From: Comamonadaceae bacterium
GTDB lineage: Bacteria; Pseudomonadota; Gammaproteobacteria; Burkholderiales; Burkholderiaceae_C
Reading direction: 5' to 3'
Assembly (NCBI GenBank): GCA_027484575.1
Contig: JAIXSQ010000016.1
Location: 47,914-111,913 of the forward strand
DNA length: 64,000 bases
Position numbers and translations under genes: made by a program. Positions within the stretch are counted from its first letter, which is position 1. Every line of letters starts with the position of its first letter. Positions 1 to 8,523 of the stretch are shown here, piece by piece. The notes beneath the pieces were generated by a model. The model made no database searches. It saw only the letters and a program-made list of their open reading frames with translations, and was not told the DNA's origin.

Positions 1-184
1 TCCAGTCAAAGTGCGCGCCGGCGACCGTGTGCACCGTGCGCTCGGTGTAGCCCTGCGCGCGCGCGGCGGCGCGGATCGCGTCGGCGGCCTCCTGCACCAG
101 CAGCGGCTCGTCGCCGTGCAGGGTGTAGAGCGGACGCAGGCCCTTGCCCAGGTGGGCGGCCAGCTGCGCGGCGGCCAGCTGCAT
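1..184 (-). CDS. holA: DNA polymerase III delta subunit, N-terminal part (runs off left edge)
   Basis: Only the first 61 codons are in the window. The reading frame starts at an ATG (184-182) two bases after the lptE stop and translates as MQLAAAQLAAHLGKGLRPLY, followed by a segment LHGDEPLLVQEAADAIR. That is the typical start of HolA, the clamp-loader delta subunit that opens the beta sliding clamp. The order leuS-lptE-holA with short spacing is the usual one in Burkholderiales and points to a single operon. The family assignment rests on the N-terminal motif plus synteny; the AAA+ domain core lies outside the window. Confidence 0.85.
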   Translation of the reverse strand, partial: MQLAAAQLAAHLGKGLRPLYTLHGDEPLLVQEAADAIRAAARAQGYTERTVHTVAGAHFDW

Positions 185-186
185 GC

Positions 187-684
187 TCAGGCCACCGACT
201 TGACCGCGGCCAGGCGGCGCAGGATCTGCTGCACGATGTCGGTCTGCATGTCGCGGTACAGCAGCACCTCCTCGGCCTCCTTGGCCAGCACGCTGGACTC
301 GTTGAAGCTCACGTCGCGCTGCTGCGTGATCTCGGTGGACGGGATCAGCTCGGTGCCGCCGGGCGTGCGCAGCCGGAAGGTCACGCGCAGGCGCAGCTGG
401 AACTCGCGCACCTGGCCGCTCGTGTTCAGCGCCACGATGACTTTCTGCCGGAAGTCGCCCAGCAGGTCGAAGATCACGTCGGCCTGCGAGGGCGCTGCCG
501 TGAGCGGCAGCACCTGCACGTTGCCGGCGCCCACCAGGTTGCGGCGCAGCTCGTTGGACACCGGGCCCGCGTTCGGGATGGCGATGCTGCGGAAGGCGAA
601 GTCGGGCGCCTGGCGCAGCGCGAAGCCGCAGCCGCCCAGCAGGGCGGCGGCAGGGGCGGCGGCGAGCAGCTGGCGGCGGCGCAT
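187..684 (-). CDS. lptE: LPS-assembly lipoprotein LptE
   Basis: A 165-residue lipoprotein that plugs the LptD barrel and helps insert lipopolysaccharide into the outer membrane. The N-terminus is a short basic signal peptide ending in a lipobox (LLGGC, Cys19), followed by the GFALR stretch typical of LptE/RlpB, then a compact alpha/beta domain. It lies 3 nt downstream of leuS and 2 nt upstream of holA, as in most beta- and gammaproteobacteria. Length and synteny support the call; LptE sequences diverge strongly, so context carries much of the weight. Confidence 0.88.
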   Translation of the reverse strand: MRRRQLLAAAPAAALLGGCGFALRQAPDFAFRSIAIPNAGPVSNELRRNLVGAGNVQVLPLTAAPSQADVIFDLLGDFRQKVIVALNTSGQVREFQLRLRVTFRLRTPGGTELIPSTEITQQRDVSFNESSVLAKEAEEVLLYRDMQTDIVQQILRRLAAVKSVA

Positions 685-687
685 GGC

Positions 688-3303
688 TCAGACCACCACG
701 TTGACCAGCCGGCCCGGCACCACCACCACCTTCTTGGGCGTGGCGCCGGCGGCGAACTTCTGGAAGGCCTCGCTGGCCAGCGCCACGCGCTCGATCTCGG
801 CCTTGTCGGCACCCGCGGGCACCGCGACCGCGCCGCGGGTCTTGCCGTTGACCTGCAGCACCAGCTCGATCTCGTCCTGCACCAGCGCGGCCTCGTCGAC
901 CTGCGGCCAGGGCGCGTCGAGCAGCTCGCCCAGGCGCTGCGCGTAGCCCATGTCCTGCCACAGGCCGTGCGCCAGGTGCGGGGTGGCCGGGTAGAGCACG
1001 CGCAGCAGGATGCCGAAGCCCTCGCGCAGCGCCTCGGCGCCGCCGGCCACGTCCTGCAGCTTGGCGTCCTCGAGCGCGTTGAGCATCTTCATCGCGCCCG
1101 AGACCACGGTGTTGTATTGCATGCGCTGGTAGTCGTAGTCGACCTGGCGCAGCACGGTATGGATCTCGCGCCGCAGGGCCTGGGCGGCCTTGCCGTAGCT
1201 GGCGGCCTGCTCCGACGCGCCGGCGCCCAGCCGCGCGCCGAAGTTCCAGACCCGGCGCAGGAAGCGGTAGCTGCCCTCCAGGGCACTGTCGTTCCATTCC
1301 AGCGTCGCCTCGGGCGGCGCGGTGAACATGGTGTACAGCCGGGCGGTGTCGGCGCCGTACTTCTCGATCAGGTCCTGCGGGTCGACGCCGTTGTTCTTGG
1401 ACTTGGACATCGTGGTCCAGCCCTCGTAGGTGACGGGCAGGCCGTCGGCCTTGGCCGTGGCCGAGACCACCTTGGCGTGCTCGTCGCGGACGATGTCCAG
1501 CTCGTGCGCCCAGTAGTACTGCTTGCCGGTGGTGGTGCGCGAGTACGCCTCGTTGAGCACCATGCCCTGCGTCAGCAGCTTGGTGAACGGCTCGTCGATC
1601 TGCACCAGGCCCAGGTCGCGCATCACCTTGGTCCAGAAGCGCGCGTACAGCAGGTGCAGGATGGCGTGCTCGATGCCGCCGATGTACTGGTCCATCGGCA
1701 TCCAGTACGCGGCGCCCGCGCCGACCATCGCCTGGTCGTCGGTCGGGTCGCAGTAGCGCATGAAGTACCAGGACGAGTCCACGAAGGTGTCCATGGTGTC
1801 GGTCTCGCGCCGCGACGGCGCGCCGCACACCGGGCAGCTGCAGGCCAGGAAGTCCTCGCGCTTGTTCAGCGGGTTGCCGGTGCCGTCGGGCACGCAGTCC
1901 TGCGGCAGCACCACCGGCAGGTCGCTCTCGGGCACCGGCACCGCGCCGTGCTCGGGGCAATGGATGATGGGGATGGGCGTGCCCCAGTAGCGCTGGCGGC
2001 TGACGCCCCAGTCGCGCAGGCGCCAGGTGGTCTTCTTCTCGCCCAGGCCCTTGGCGGCCAGCGCATGGGCCACGGCGTCGACGGCCTCGCGGTAGCCGAA
2101 GCCCGAATAGTTATCGGAGTTGATGGTGACGCCGCGTTCCTTGTCGCCGTACCAGTCCTGCCAGCGGTGGTAGTCGTAGGTCTCGCCGTCGACGTGCACC
2201 ACCTGCACGATGGGCAGGCCGTACTTGAGCGCGAACGCGAAGTCGCGCTCGTCGTGGCCGGGAACGCCCATCACGGCACCGTCGCCGTAGCCCATGAGCA
2301 CGTAGTTGCCGACCCACACGTCGATGGCCTTGCCGGTCAGCGGATGCGTGACCTGCAGGCCCGTGGGCATGCCTTCCTTCTCCCGCAGCGCGAGTTCGGC
2401 CTCGGTGGTGCCGCCCTTCTTGCAGTCGGCGATGAACTGCGCCAGCGCGGGGTTGGAGGCCGCCGCGTGCGTGGCCAGCGGATGCTCGGGCGCCACCGCG
2501 CAGAAGGTCACGCCCATGATCGTGTCGGCGCGGGTGGTGAACACGTACATGCGGCCGTCGCCGATCGGCGCGCCGGCGGCGTCGCGGATGTCGTGCGGGA
2601 AGGCGAAGCGCACGCCCTCGCTGCGGCCGATCCAGTTCTCCTGCATCAGCTTGACCCGCTCGGGCCAGCCGGGCAGCTTGTCCTGCACGTGCTCGAGCAG
2701 CTCGGCCGCGTAGTCGGTGATCTTCAGGTAGTAGCCGGGGATCTCGCGCTTCTCGACCACGGCGCCGGTGCGCCAGCCCTTGCCGTCGATCACCTGCTCG
2801 TTGGCCAGCACGGTCTGGTCCACCGGGTCCCAGTTCACGACCTGGGTCTTGCGGTAGGCGATGCCCTTCTCGAGCATCTTCAGGAACAGCCACTGGTTCC
2901 ACTTGTAGTAGCTCGGGTCGCAGGTGGCGACCTCGCGCGACCAGTCGATGGCCAGGCCCATCGACTGCATCTGCTTCTTCATGTACGCGATGTTCTCGTA
3001 CGTCCACCTGGCCGGCGGCACGCCGTTCTTGAGCGCCGCGTTCTCGGCCGGCAGGCCGAAGGCGTCCCAGCCCATGGGCATCAGGACGTTGTAGCCGTTC
3101 ATGCGCAGGTACCGAGTCAACATGTCGTTGATCGTGTAGTTGCGCACGTGCCCCATGTGCAGCTTGCCGCTGGGGTAGGGCAGCATCGAGCAGGCGTAGA
3201 ACTTCTTCCTGCCGGCATCCTCGACCACGCGGTAGGCGTCGCGCGCCGTCCAGTGCGCCTGCGCGGCGCGCTCGACCTCGAGGTGGTTGTACTTGTCTTG
3301 CAT
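688..3303 (-). CDS. leuS: Leucyl-tRNA synthetase
   Basis: Class I aminoacyl-tRNA synthetase of 871 residues, the normal bacterial length, charging tRNA-Leu in the cytoplasm. The HIGH-type motif appears as PYPSGKLHMGHVRNY near residue 45 and the KMSKS-type motif as TMSKSKNNGVDP near residue 630. Between them is the CP1 editing domain, with a threonine-rich strand and the GVPGHDERDF segment. The C-terminal anticodon-binding domain ends in VVVPGRLVNVVV. It is the first gene of a leftward leuS-lptE-holA operon. The long plus-strand open frame opposite it is a GC-rich shadow. Confidence 0.98.
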   Translation of the reverse strand: MQDKYNHLEVERAAQAHWTARDAYRVVEDAGRKKFYACSMLPYPSGKLHMGHVRNYTINDMLTRYLRMNGYNVLMPMGWDAFGLPAENAALKNGVPPARWTYENIAYMKKQMQSMGLAIDWSREVATCDPSYYKWNQWLFLKMLEKGIAYRKTQVVNWDPVDQTVLANEQVIDGKGWRTGAVVEKREIPGYYLKITDYAAELLEHVQDKLPGWPERVKLMQENWIGRSEGVRFAFPHDIRDAAGAPIGDGRMYVFTTRADTIMGVTFCAVAPEHPLATHAAASNPALAQFIADCKKGGTTEAELALREKEGMPTGLQVTHPLTGKAIDVWVGNYVLMGYGDGAVMGVPGHDERDFAFALKYGLPIVQVVHVDGETYDYHRWQDWYGDKERGVTINSDNYSGFGYREAVDAVAHALAAKGLGEKKTTWRLRDWGVSRQRYWGTPIPIIHCPEHGAVPVPESDLPVVLPQDCVPDGTGNPLNKREDFLACSCPVCGAPSRRETDTMDTFVDSSWYFMRYCDPTDDQAMVGAGAAYWMPMDQYIGGIEHAILHLLYARFWTKVMRDLGLVQIDEPFTKLLTQGMVLNEAYSRTTTGKQYYWAHELDIVRDEHAKVVSATAKADGLPVTYEGWTTMSKSKNNGVDPQDLIEKYGADTARLYTMFTAPPEATLEWNDSALEGSYRFLRRVWNFGARLGAGASEQAASYGKAAQALRREIHTVLRQVDYDYQRMQYNTVVSGAMKMLNALEDAKLQDVAGGAEALREGFGILLRVLYPATPHLAHGLWQDMGYAQRLGELLDAPWPQVDEAALVQDEIELVLQVNGKTRGAVAVPAGADKAEIERVALASEAFQKFAAGATPKKVVVVPGRLVNVVV

Positions 3304-3361
3304 GGGGCCAAATTCTAAGGAGGCGGCCCGGCCGTCCCGGGTCCGCGGTGGGAGGCCCGCG

Positions 3362-3781
3362 TCAGCGGCGGGCCGGTTCGGCGACGAAGCCGATGCGGTT
3401 CAGGCCGGCCTGCTGGGCCGCGCCCATGACCTGCACGATGCGGCCGTAGGGCACGCCCTGGTCGGCGCGCAGCTGCACCTCGGTGTCGGGCGCGCCGCGG
3501 GCGGCCTGCGCCAGCCGCTGGGCCAGCTGGGCGTCGTCGACCGGCTGGTCGTTGAAGTACAGGCGGCCCTGCGCGTCCAGGCCGACGGTGACGAAGCGCG
3601 GCACGTCGGCCGGCCGCGCCGCCTGCGCCTGCGGCAGGTCCAGCCGCAGCGCGCTGGCCAGCAGCGGGGCGGTGACGATGAGGATCACCACCAGCACCAG
3701 CAGCACGTCGACCAGCGGCGTGACGTTGATCTCCGCCATGGGGCGGGGCGCCTCGCGGCGCTCGAGCCGGCCGAAGGCCAT
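3362..3781 (-). CDS. exbD: ExbD/TolR-type biopolymer transport protein
   Basis: A 139-residue protein with one N-terminal transmembrane helix (VDVLLVLVVILIVTAPLLA) preceded by the family motif AEINVTPLVDVLLVL, whose Asp sits in the proton path of ExbB/ExbD and TolQ/TolR motors. The rest is a periplasmic domain. The start ATG overlaps the stop of the upstream exbB-like gene by one base (TGATG), so translation is probably coupled. No tonB or tolA is adjacent, so ExbD and TolR cannot be separated firmly; the pair energises either TonB-dependent import or the Tol system. Confidence 0.88.
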   Translation of the reverse strand: MAFGRLERREAPRPMAEINVTPLVDVLLVLVVILIVTAPLLASALRLDLPQAQAARPADVPRFVTVGLDAQGRLYFNDQPVDDAQLAQRLAQAARGAPDTEVQLRADQGVPYGRIVQVMGAAQQAGLNRIGFVAEPARR

Positions 3782-4440
3782 CAGGCGGCCTCCGCCGGTG
3801 CCGGGGCGCCGCCGGCCAGCTCGCGCAGGTCGAAGGCGAAGCCCTCGAGGTCGGCCTCCAGGCGGCCGATGCGGCGGCCGAAGGCGTTGTAGGCCAGCAC
3901 CGCCGGCAGGGCGACGGCCAGGCCGAAGGCCGTCATGATCAGCGCCTCGCCCACGGGCCCGGCCACGCGGTCGATGCCCACCGGGCCGCCTGTGCCCAAG
4001 CCGGTGAGCGCGTGGTAGATGCCCCAGACCGTGCCCAGCAGGCCCACGAAGGGCGCCGTGGCGCCCACGGTGGCCAGCAGCACCTGGCCGAACTGCAGCC
4101 GGTCGAGCACGCCGTGCAGCGCGTCGCGCAGCGCGCGCGTGAGCTGCTGGCTGCGCGAGCCCGCGGCCGCTAGCGAGCCGGGTGGCAGGGCCGCCGTGGC
4201 ATCCAGCAGGGGCAGCACCAGCGACTCGCGGTCGAAGGCGGCGGCCCGCTCGCGGCCCTGCGTCCAGTCGCCGGCCTGCCAGAAGCCTGCGATGGCGCGC
4301 CCCAGGTCGGCGCCGGCACGCCGCAGCAGCCAGGCCTTCCACAGGATCACCACCCAGCTGGCCACGGACATGGCCAGCAGCAGGAAGCCGACGGTGCGGC
4401 CGACCGGGTCGGCCTGGCCGACCAGCTGTGCGAGATCCAT
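3781..4440 (-). CDS. exbB: MotA/TolQ/ExbB family proton channel protein
   Basis: A 219-residue inner-membrane protein with the ExbB/TolQ plan: an N-terminal helix (residues 15-35), a cytoplasmic loop, and two further helices (about 118-140 and 163-185). The helices carry the conserved stretch ATVGATAPFVGLLGTVWGIY and a second part with EALIMTAFGLAVALPAVLAYN. It forms the proton-conducting channel with the ExbD-like protein encoded immediately downstream, with which it overlaps by one base. It sits between dapB and leuS; no TonB receptor is adjacent. Confidence 0.9.
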   Translation of the reverse strand: MDLAQLVGQADPVGRTVGFLLLAMSVASWVVILWKAWLLRRAGADLGRAIAGFWQAGDWTQGRERAAAFDRESLVLPLLDATAALPPGSLAAAGSRSQQLTRALRDALHGVLDRLQFGQVLLATVGATAPFVGLLGTVWGIYHALTGLGTGGPVGIDRVAGPVGEALIMTAFGLAVALPAVLAYNAFGRRIGRLEADLEGFAFDLRELAGGAPAPAEAA

Positions 4441-4482
4441 CTGCGGGTTCCCCTCCTGTCGTGCGGGCCGTGCCCGCGGGCC

Positions 4483-5301
4483 TCAGCGCAGGCCCAGCAC
4501 GTCGAACATGTCGTACAGGCCGCTGCGCTTGCCTGCGAGGAAGCGCACCGCCCGCAGGCTGCCCTGGGCATAGGTGGCGCGGCTGGACGACTTGTGCGTG
4601 ATCTCGATGCGCTCGCCCGTGCCGGCGAACAGCACGGTGTGGTCGCCCACGATGTCGCCGCCGCGGATGGTGGCGAAGCCGATGGTGGACGGGTCGCGCT
4701 CGCCGGTGACGCCCTCGCGGGCGTACACGGCGCAGTCCTTCAGGTCGCGGCCGAGCGCGCCGGCGACCACCTCGCCCATCTTGAGCGCGGTGCCCGAGGG
4801 CGCGTCGACCTTGTGCCGGTGGTGCGCCTCGATGATCTCGATGTCGTAGCCGGTGGACAGGGCCTTGGCCGCCATCTCGAGCAGGCGCAGCGTGACGTTG
4901 ACGCCCACGCTCATGTTGGGCGCCATCACGACCGGGATGTCGCGGGCGGCATCGGCGATGCGGGCCTTCTGCGCGTCCGAGAAGCCGGTGGTGCCGATCA
5001 CCAGGCCGACGCCCAGGCTGCGGCAGGCCTCCAGGTGGGCCAGCGTGCCCTCGGGCCGGGTGAAGTCGATCAGCACCTGGGCATCGGCCAGGCCGGCGCG
5101 CAGGTCGGCCGTCACGGGCACGCCGCTGGCCAGGCCCAGGAAGGCGCAGGCGTCGTTGCCGATCGCGGGGCTGGAGGCCAGGTCGAGCGCGCCGGCCAGC
5201 CGGCAGTCGCCCGAGGCACGGATGGCCTCGATGAGCATGTGGCCCATGCGGCCGCTGGCGCCGGCGACGGCGACCCGGTGGGTGGCGGTGGGAGCGGTCA
5301 T
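4483..5301 (-). CDS. dapB: 4-hydroxy-tetrahydrodipicolinate reductase
   Basis: Reduces 4-hydroxy-tetrahydrodipicolinate in the diaminopimelate/lysine pathway. The 272-residue protein starts with a Rossmann NAD(P)-binding motif (VAVAGASGRMGHMLIE) and has the catalytic region EAHHRHKVDAPSGTALKMGE, with the conserved His pair, the Lys and the substrate-binding SGT. The C-terminal half includes RGGDIVGDHTVLFAGTGERIE. It starts 4 nt downstream of bamE in the same direction, which suggests joint transcription. Length matches family norms. Confidence 0.97.
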   Translation of the reverse strand: MTAPTATHRVAVAGASGRMGHMLIEAIRASGDCRLAGALDLASSPAIGNDACAFLGLASGVPVTADLRAGLADAQVLIDFTRPEGTLAHLEACRSLGVGLVIGTTGFSDAQKARIADAARDIPVVMAPNMSVGVNVTLRLLEMAAKALSTGYDIEIIEAHHRHKVDAPSGTALKMGEVVAGALGRDLKDCAVYAREGVTGERDPSTIGFATIRGGDIVGDHTVLFAGTGERIEITHKSSSRATYAQGSLRAVRFLAGKRSGLYDMFDVLGLR

Positions 5302-5305
5302 GCGG

Positions 5306-5857
5306 TCAGCGCCCGGCCGGCTCGAGCGGGGGATAGCTGGGCGGCAGGGGCGCCTGCGGCGCGGCGGGGGCCGGCGCCGCCGAGGGGCGAGCCAGCCGGT
5401 CGAGCTGCTCGGGGCTGGCCTCGAGCACGGGCACCGGCGCCGTGGACTTGCGCCCCTTGTTGTCGATCGAGGCGACGAACTCGGCCTCGGAAGGCATGGG
5501 GTCGCCCTCGAAGCGGGCCAGGTCCTCGCCCTTGAAGTACAGCGTCAGGCGCCGCTGCTGCGGCTCGACGCCGCCGCGGCGCAGCGTGAACACGTAGTCC
5601 CAGCGCTCCTCGTGGAACACGCTGGTGAGCAATGGCGAGCCGAGCAGCTCGCGCACCTGCAGCCGGCTCATGCCGGGCTTGAGCAGGGCGACCTGCTCGC
5701 TGCTGACGAAGTTGCCCTGCACCACCTCGACCCGGTACGGCCGGAACAGGCCGGCGAAGGAACGGCTGGCGCCGTCGAGGGTGCCGCAGCCGGTCGCCGC
5801 GAGGGCGGCGAGCACGATGCCGAGCCGCAGGCGGGGCGGGATCACAGGCTGGGGCAT
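5306..5857 (-). CDS. bamE: Outer-membrane assembly lipoprotein BamE (SmpA/OmlA family)
   Basis: A 183-residue lipoprotein of the BAM complex, which folds beta-barrel proteins into the outer membrane. A signal peptide ends at a lipobox-like AATGC (Cys24). The core has the family sequence VVQGNFVSSEQVALLKPGMSR followed by VRELLGSPLL and a FHEERWDYVFTLRRGG strand. A proline/alanine-rich tail after residue 150 makes it longer than the E. coli protein, which is common in betaproteobacteria. It is divergent from fur across a 77-bp gap, the typical bamE/fur arrangement. Confidence 0.95.
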   Translation of the reverse strand: MPQPVIPPRLRLGIVLAALAATGCGTLDGASRSFAGLFRPYRVEVVQGNFVSSEQVALLKPGMSRLQVRELLGSPLLTSVFHEERWDYVFTLRRGGVEPQQRRLTLYFKGEDLARFEGDPMPSEAEFVASIDNKGRKSTAPVPVLEASPEQLDRLARPSAAPAPAAPQAPLPPSYPPLEPAGR

Positions 5858-5934
5858 GGGGGCGCGGTGTCAGGCGATAAGATCGCGGGATTGTAGCGGT
5901 CGGCCCCTGGCGGACCGGCCTGCGCACACACCCC
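5858..5934. promoter_or_regulatory. Divergent bamE/fur promoter region
   Basis: This 77-bp gap separates the start codons of bamE (leftward) and fur (rightward), so it must hold the control signals for both. It contains an AT-richer patch (GATAAGATCGCGGGATTGTAG, about 5876-5896) in an otherwise very GC-rich stretch. I could not place an unambiguous -35/-10 pair or a 19-bp Fur box. The divergent layout is common in proteobacteria; binding of Fur to its own promoter is an inference from the family. Confidence 0.45.
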
Positions 5935-6372
5935 ATGACCTCCATCGACGAGCTGAAGAACACCGGGCTGAAGGCCACGCTGCCGCGGCTGAAGATCCTC
6001 GACGTGTTCCAGCGCGGGGTGCAGCGGCACATGACCGCGGAAGACGTCTTCCGCGTGCTGTTGCAGGAGAACTCGGACATCGGCCTGGCCACCGTCTACC
6101 GCGTGCTCACGCAGTTCGAGCAGGCCGGCATCCTCTCGCGCAGCCACTTCGAGAGCGGCAAGGCGGTGTACGAGCTGAACGAGGGCACGCACCACGACCA
6201 CATGGTGTGCCTGGACTGCGGGCGGGTCGAGGAGTTCTACGACGCCGAGATCGAGCAGCGCCAGCAGGCGGTGGCCATGGCCAAGGGCTTCCGCATCGCC
6301 GACCACGCGCTGAGCCTGTACGCCCACTGCACCAAGGACGACTGCCCGCACCGGCCGGCGCCGCGGCGCTGA
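5935..6372 (+). CDS. fur: Ferric uptake regulator Fur
   Basis: A 145-residue iron-responsive DNA-binding repressor. The N-terminal winged-helix part reads LKATLPRLKILDVFQ and then DIGLATVYRVLTQFEQAGIL, the recognition helix. The dimerisation/metal part has GTHHDHMVCLDCGRVEEF with the His cluster and CxxC pair and ends with CTKDDCPH, a second Cys pair. These are the hallmark metal ligands of Fur. Divergence from bamE matches the usual locus. It probably controls iron uptake genes elsewhere in the genome. Confidence 0.97.
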   Translation: MTSIDELKNTGLKATLPRLKILDVFQRGVQRHMTAEDVFRVLLQENSDIGLATVYRVLTQFEQAGILSRSHFESGKAVYELNEGTHHDHMVCLDCGRVEEFYDAEIEQRQQAVAMAKGFRIADHALSLYAHCTKDDCPHRPAPRR

Positions 6373-6385
6373 ACCGGCGGGGGCC

Positions 6386-7336
6386 TCAGCCGCCCTGCTC
6401 CATCGCGCGCCGGTGGCGCTCGACGAACTCCTGGTAGGTGTCCACCCCGCGCAGCTGCAGGATGGTGTTGCGCACGGCGGCCTCGACCAGCACCGCGATG
6501 TTGCGGCCGGCCACCACCTGGATCACCGCCTTGCGCACCGGCACGCCGAGCACGTCCTGCACCAGCGGCTCGTAGGGCAGCCGCTCGTACTCGCGCTCCA
6601 GCGTCTCGCGGCGCACCAGGTGCACGATCAGCTTCAGGCGCATCTTCCGGCGCACCGCGGTCTCCCCGAAGATCGCGCGGATGTCCAGCAGGCCGATGCC
6701 GCGCACCTCCAGCAGGTTCTGCAGCAGCTCGGGGCAGCGGCCCTCGACCGTGGTCTGGTTGATGCGGTACAGGTCCACCGCGTCGTCGGCCACCAGGCCG
6801 TTGCCGCGGGTGATCAGCTCCAGGCCCAGCTCGCTCTTGCCCAAGCCCGACTCGCCGGTGATCAGCACGCCCAGGCCCAGGATGTCCATGAACACGCCGT
6901 GCATCGAGGTGCGCTCGGCGAAATGCTTGGACAGGTAGGCACGCAGCACGTCGATCACGAAGGCCGACGGCTCCCTGGTCGCGAACATCGGGATCTGCGC
7001 CCGCTCGCACATGGACAGCAGCGATTCGGGCGCGGCCTGTCCGTCGGTGAGCACCAGCACGGGCGGCTCGAGCGTGACGATGCGGGCGATGCGGCGCGCG
7101 CAGTCGTCGGCCGTGGCGTTGGTCAGGTAGGCGATCTCCCGCTCGCCCAGGATCTGCACCCGGTACGGGTGGATGTAGTTGAGGTAGCCGACCAGGTCGG
7201 CGCCCGAGCGCGCGGCGCGCACGGCGACTTCGTCGAAGCGGCGCTCGGACGCGCCCAGGCCGGCGACCCATTCCCACTTCAGCTGGGCACGATGGTCCTC
7301 GAACAGGACATCGGCGCTGACGACGGTGGGCTTCAA
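6386..7336 (-). CDS. hprK: HPr kinase/phosphorylase
   Basis: A bifunctional kinase/phosphorylase acting on a regulatory serine of HPr in the phosphotransferase system. The 316-residue protein has an N-terminal DRTGG-like domain and a C-terminal kinase domain with Walker A GESGLGKSELGLELI near residue 153 and the capping segment with FGETAVRRKMRLKLI. In proteobacteria lacking a full sugar PTS it usually works with nitrogen-PTS components, which fits ptsN being encoded 19 nt upstream. It is the third gene of a leftward hpf-ptsN-hprK cluster. Confidence 0.96.
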   Translation of the reverse strand: MKPTVVSADVLFEDHRAQLKWEWVAGLGASERRFDEVAVRAARSGADLVGYLNYIHPYRVQILGEREIAYLTNATADDCARRIARIVTLEPPVLVLTDGQAAPESLLSMCERAQIPMFATREPSAFVIDVLRAYLSKHFAERTSMHGVFMDILGLGVLITGESGLGKSELGLELITRGNGLVADDAVDLYRINQTTVEGRCPELLQNLLEVRGIGLLDIRAIFGETAVRRKMRLKLIVHLVRRETLEREYERLPYEPLVQDVLGVPVRKAVIQVVAGRNIAVLVEAAVRNTILQLRGVDTYQEFVERHRRAMEQGG

Positions 7337-7355
7337 GGCCTCGGGGACCGGTGGG

Positions 7356-7823
7356 TCAGGCGGGCTGGGCCGACTGCCAGGTGGCGATCAGCTGGTGCAG
7401 CTGGGCCGCGTCGGTGCTGGACTTGATCTTCTCGCGCAGCGGCGCATCGGACAGCAGCTCGGCGATCTCGGACAGGATCTCCAGGTGCTTCTGCGTCGCG
7501 GCCTCGGGCACCAGCAGGAATATCAGCAGGTTGACCGGTTGCTCGTCGGGCGCATCGAAACCGATCGGCTGGGCCAGCTGGAACAGTGCGGCCATGGGGG
7601 ACTTCAGTCCCTTGATGCGGCCGTGCGGGATCGCCACGCCGTGGCCCAGGCCGGTGGAGCCCAGGCGCTCGCGGGCGAACAGGCTGTCGGTGATGAGGGC
7701 GCGCGACAGGCCGTGCAGGTTCTCGAACAGCAGGCCGGCCTCTTCGAATGCCCGCTTCTTGCTGGTGGCGTCCACGCTCACGAGGACCTGGTCGGCGGGC
7801 AGGATGGCTGCGAGGCGGTTCAT
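7356..7823 (-). CDS. ptsN: Nitrogen-PTS EIIA component
   Basis: A 155-residue EIIA-Ntr phosphoacceptor of the regulatory nitrogen phosphotransferase system. The fructose-type EIIA fold carries the active-site motif STGLGHGVAIPHGRIKG, with phospho-accepting His67, followed by MAALFQLAQPIGFDAPD. It sits between hpf and hprK; this trio, normally preceded by rpoN, is conserved across betaproteobacteria. A strong terminator separates it from hpf, so it probably has its own promoter. Confidence 0.94.
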   Translation of the reverse strand: MNRLAAILPADQVLVSVDATSKKRAFEEAGLLFENLHGLSRALITDSLFARERLGSTGLGHGVAIPHGRIKGLKSPMAALFQLAQPIGFDAPDEQPVNLLIFLLVPEAATQKHLEILSEIAELLSDAPLREKIKSSTDAAQLHQLIATWQSAQPA

Positions 7824-7892
7824 GGCAGGTCGAAGGATGGGCGATTATGCATGCCCCGGGACAAACCCTAGGTCGCTGGCGCGGCAGGCATG

Positions 7893-7914
7893 AAAAAGGA
7901 CCCCGCAGGGTCCT
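7893..7914 (-). terminator. Rho-independent terminator of hpf
   Basis: Seen directly: a perfect 7-bp stem AGGACCC/GGGTCCT around a 4-base loop (stem 7897-7903 and 7908-7914). Read leftward it is followed by five T residues (7897-7893, one shared with the stem). It lies between the hpf stop and the ptsN start, so hpf transcripts should end here. Confidence 0.85.
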
Positions 7915-7957
7915 GGACGCGTTGCGCCGGCGCACGGCCAGCGGCCGTGGATCGCGC

Positions 7958-8287
7958 TCACATCAGGCGCTTGGGCGTCTCGTGGTGGTGGTCCTGCAGG
8001 CGGGTCTTGTGCTTGCCGACCTGGCGGTCGAGCTTGTCGACCAGCTCGTCGAAGGCGGCGTACAGGTCCTCGTGCGAGGACTCGGCGAACATGTCGTTGC
8101 CCTTGACGTGGATGCGGCACTCGGCGCGCTGCCGGCGTTCCTTTTCCTTCTGCTTCTCCACGGTGAGCAGGACCTTGATGTCGACCACCTGGTCGAAGTG
8201 GCGGGTGATCCGATCGAGCTTGGTGGTCACGTAGCTGCGCAGCGCGGGGGTGACTTCGAGATGGTGACCGCTGATCGTCAAGTTCAT
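7958..8287 (-). CDS. hpf: Ribosome hibernation promoting factor
   Basis: A 109-residue short/medium HPF protein that binds the 30S decoding centre and promotes 100S dimers in stationary phase. It begins MNLTISGHHLEVTPALRSYV and has the beta-alpha fold with RRQRAECRIHVKGNDMFAES and YAAFDELVDKLDRQVGKHK. I chose the ATG at 8287 because a good ribosome-binding site (CAGGAG) lies about 7-8 bases upstream and the family N-terminus begins there; an upstream in-frame ATG would add about 64 unconserved residues. rpoN, the usual upstream neighbour, is absent. Confidence 0.94.
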   Translation of the reverse strand: MNLTISGHHLEVTPALRSYVTTKLDRITRHFDQVVDIKVLLTVEKQKEKERRQRAECRIHVKGNDMFAESSHEDLYAAFDELVDKLDRQVGKHKTRLQDHHHETPKRLM

Positions 8288-8523
8288 GCTGGAGCTCCTG
8301 TTCACTCGGGGGTGGGATTCCGGCCGGGGGGCCGGGCGGGGGAAGCAAGCACTGCGTTGCGGACCATGATGCGCCCGCCCTTGGCGATTTGCAATTGCCC
8401 GCGCACGGGCCGGGTCCATCGACTGTCGCGCCCGGCATCGGCGCGCGACTTTGCGGCGCTGCGCCATCCGGCGCACCAAGTGAAAGCGGCCCCGCAGGGC
8501 CGCTCGTCCAGGCGTGTGGGCGC
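8288..8523. other. Region upstream of hpf without recognised genes
   Basis: About 236 bp between hpf and the next small gene. It should hold the hpf promoter but no clear sigma-70 or -24/-12 pair was found. It contains an 8-bp perfect stem-loop (8485-8504) annotated separately. No conserved protein frame is visible. Confidence 0.4.
8482..8504 (-). terminator. Terminator-like stem-loop after the 56-residue ORF
   Basis: Perfect 8-bp stem AGCGGCCC/GGGCCGCT around the same 4-base loop as the hpf terminator (stem 8485-8492 and 8497-8504), followed leftward by a short T stretch. It lies 20 nt beyond the stop of the small leftward gene at 8524-8694, the position expected of its terminator. Confidence 0.6.

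Noticed and set aside
967..3318. 783-codon plus-strand open frame
   Set aside because: It is antisense to the full leuS gene, Arg/Gly/His/Val-rich with no domain; a GC-rich shadow.
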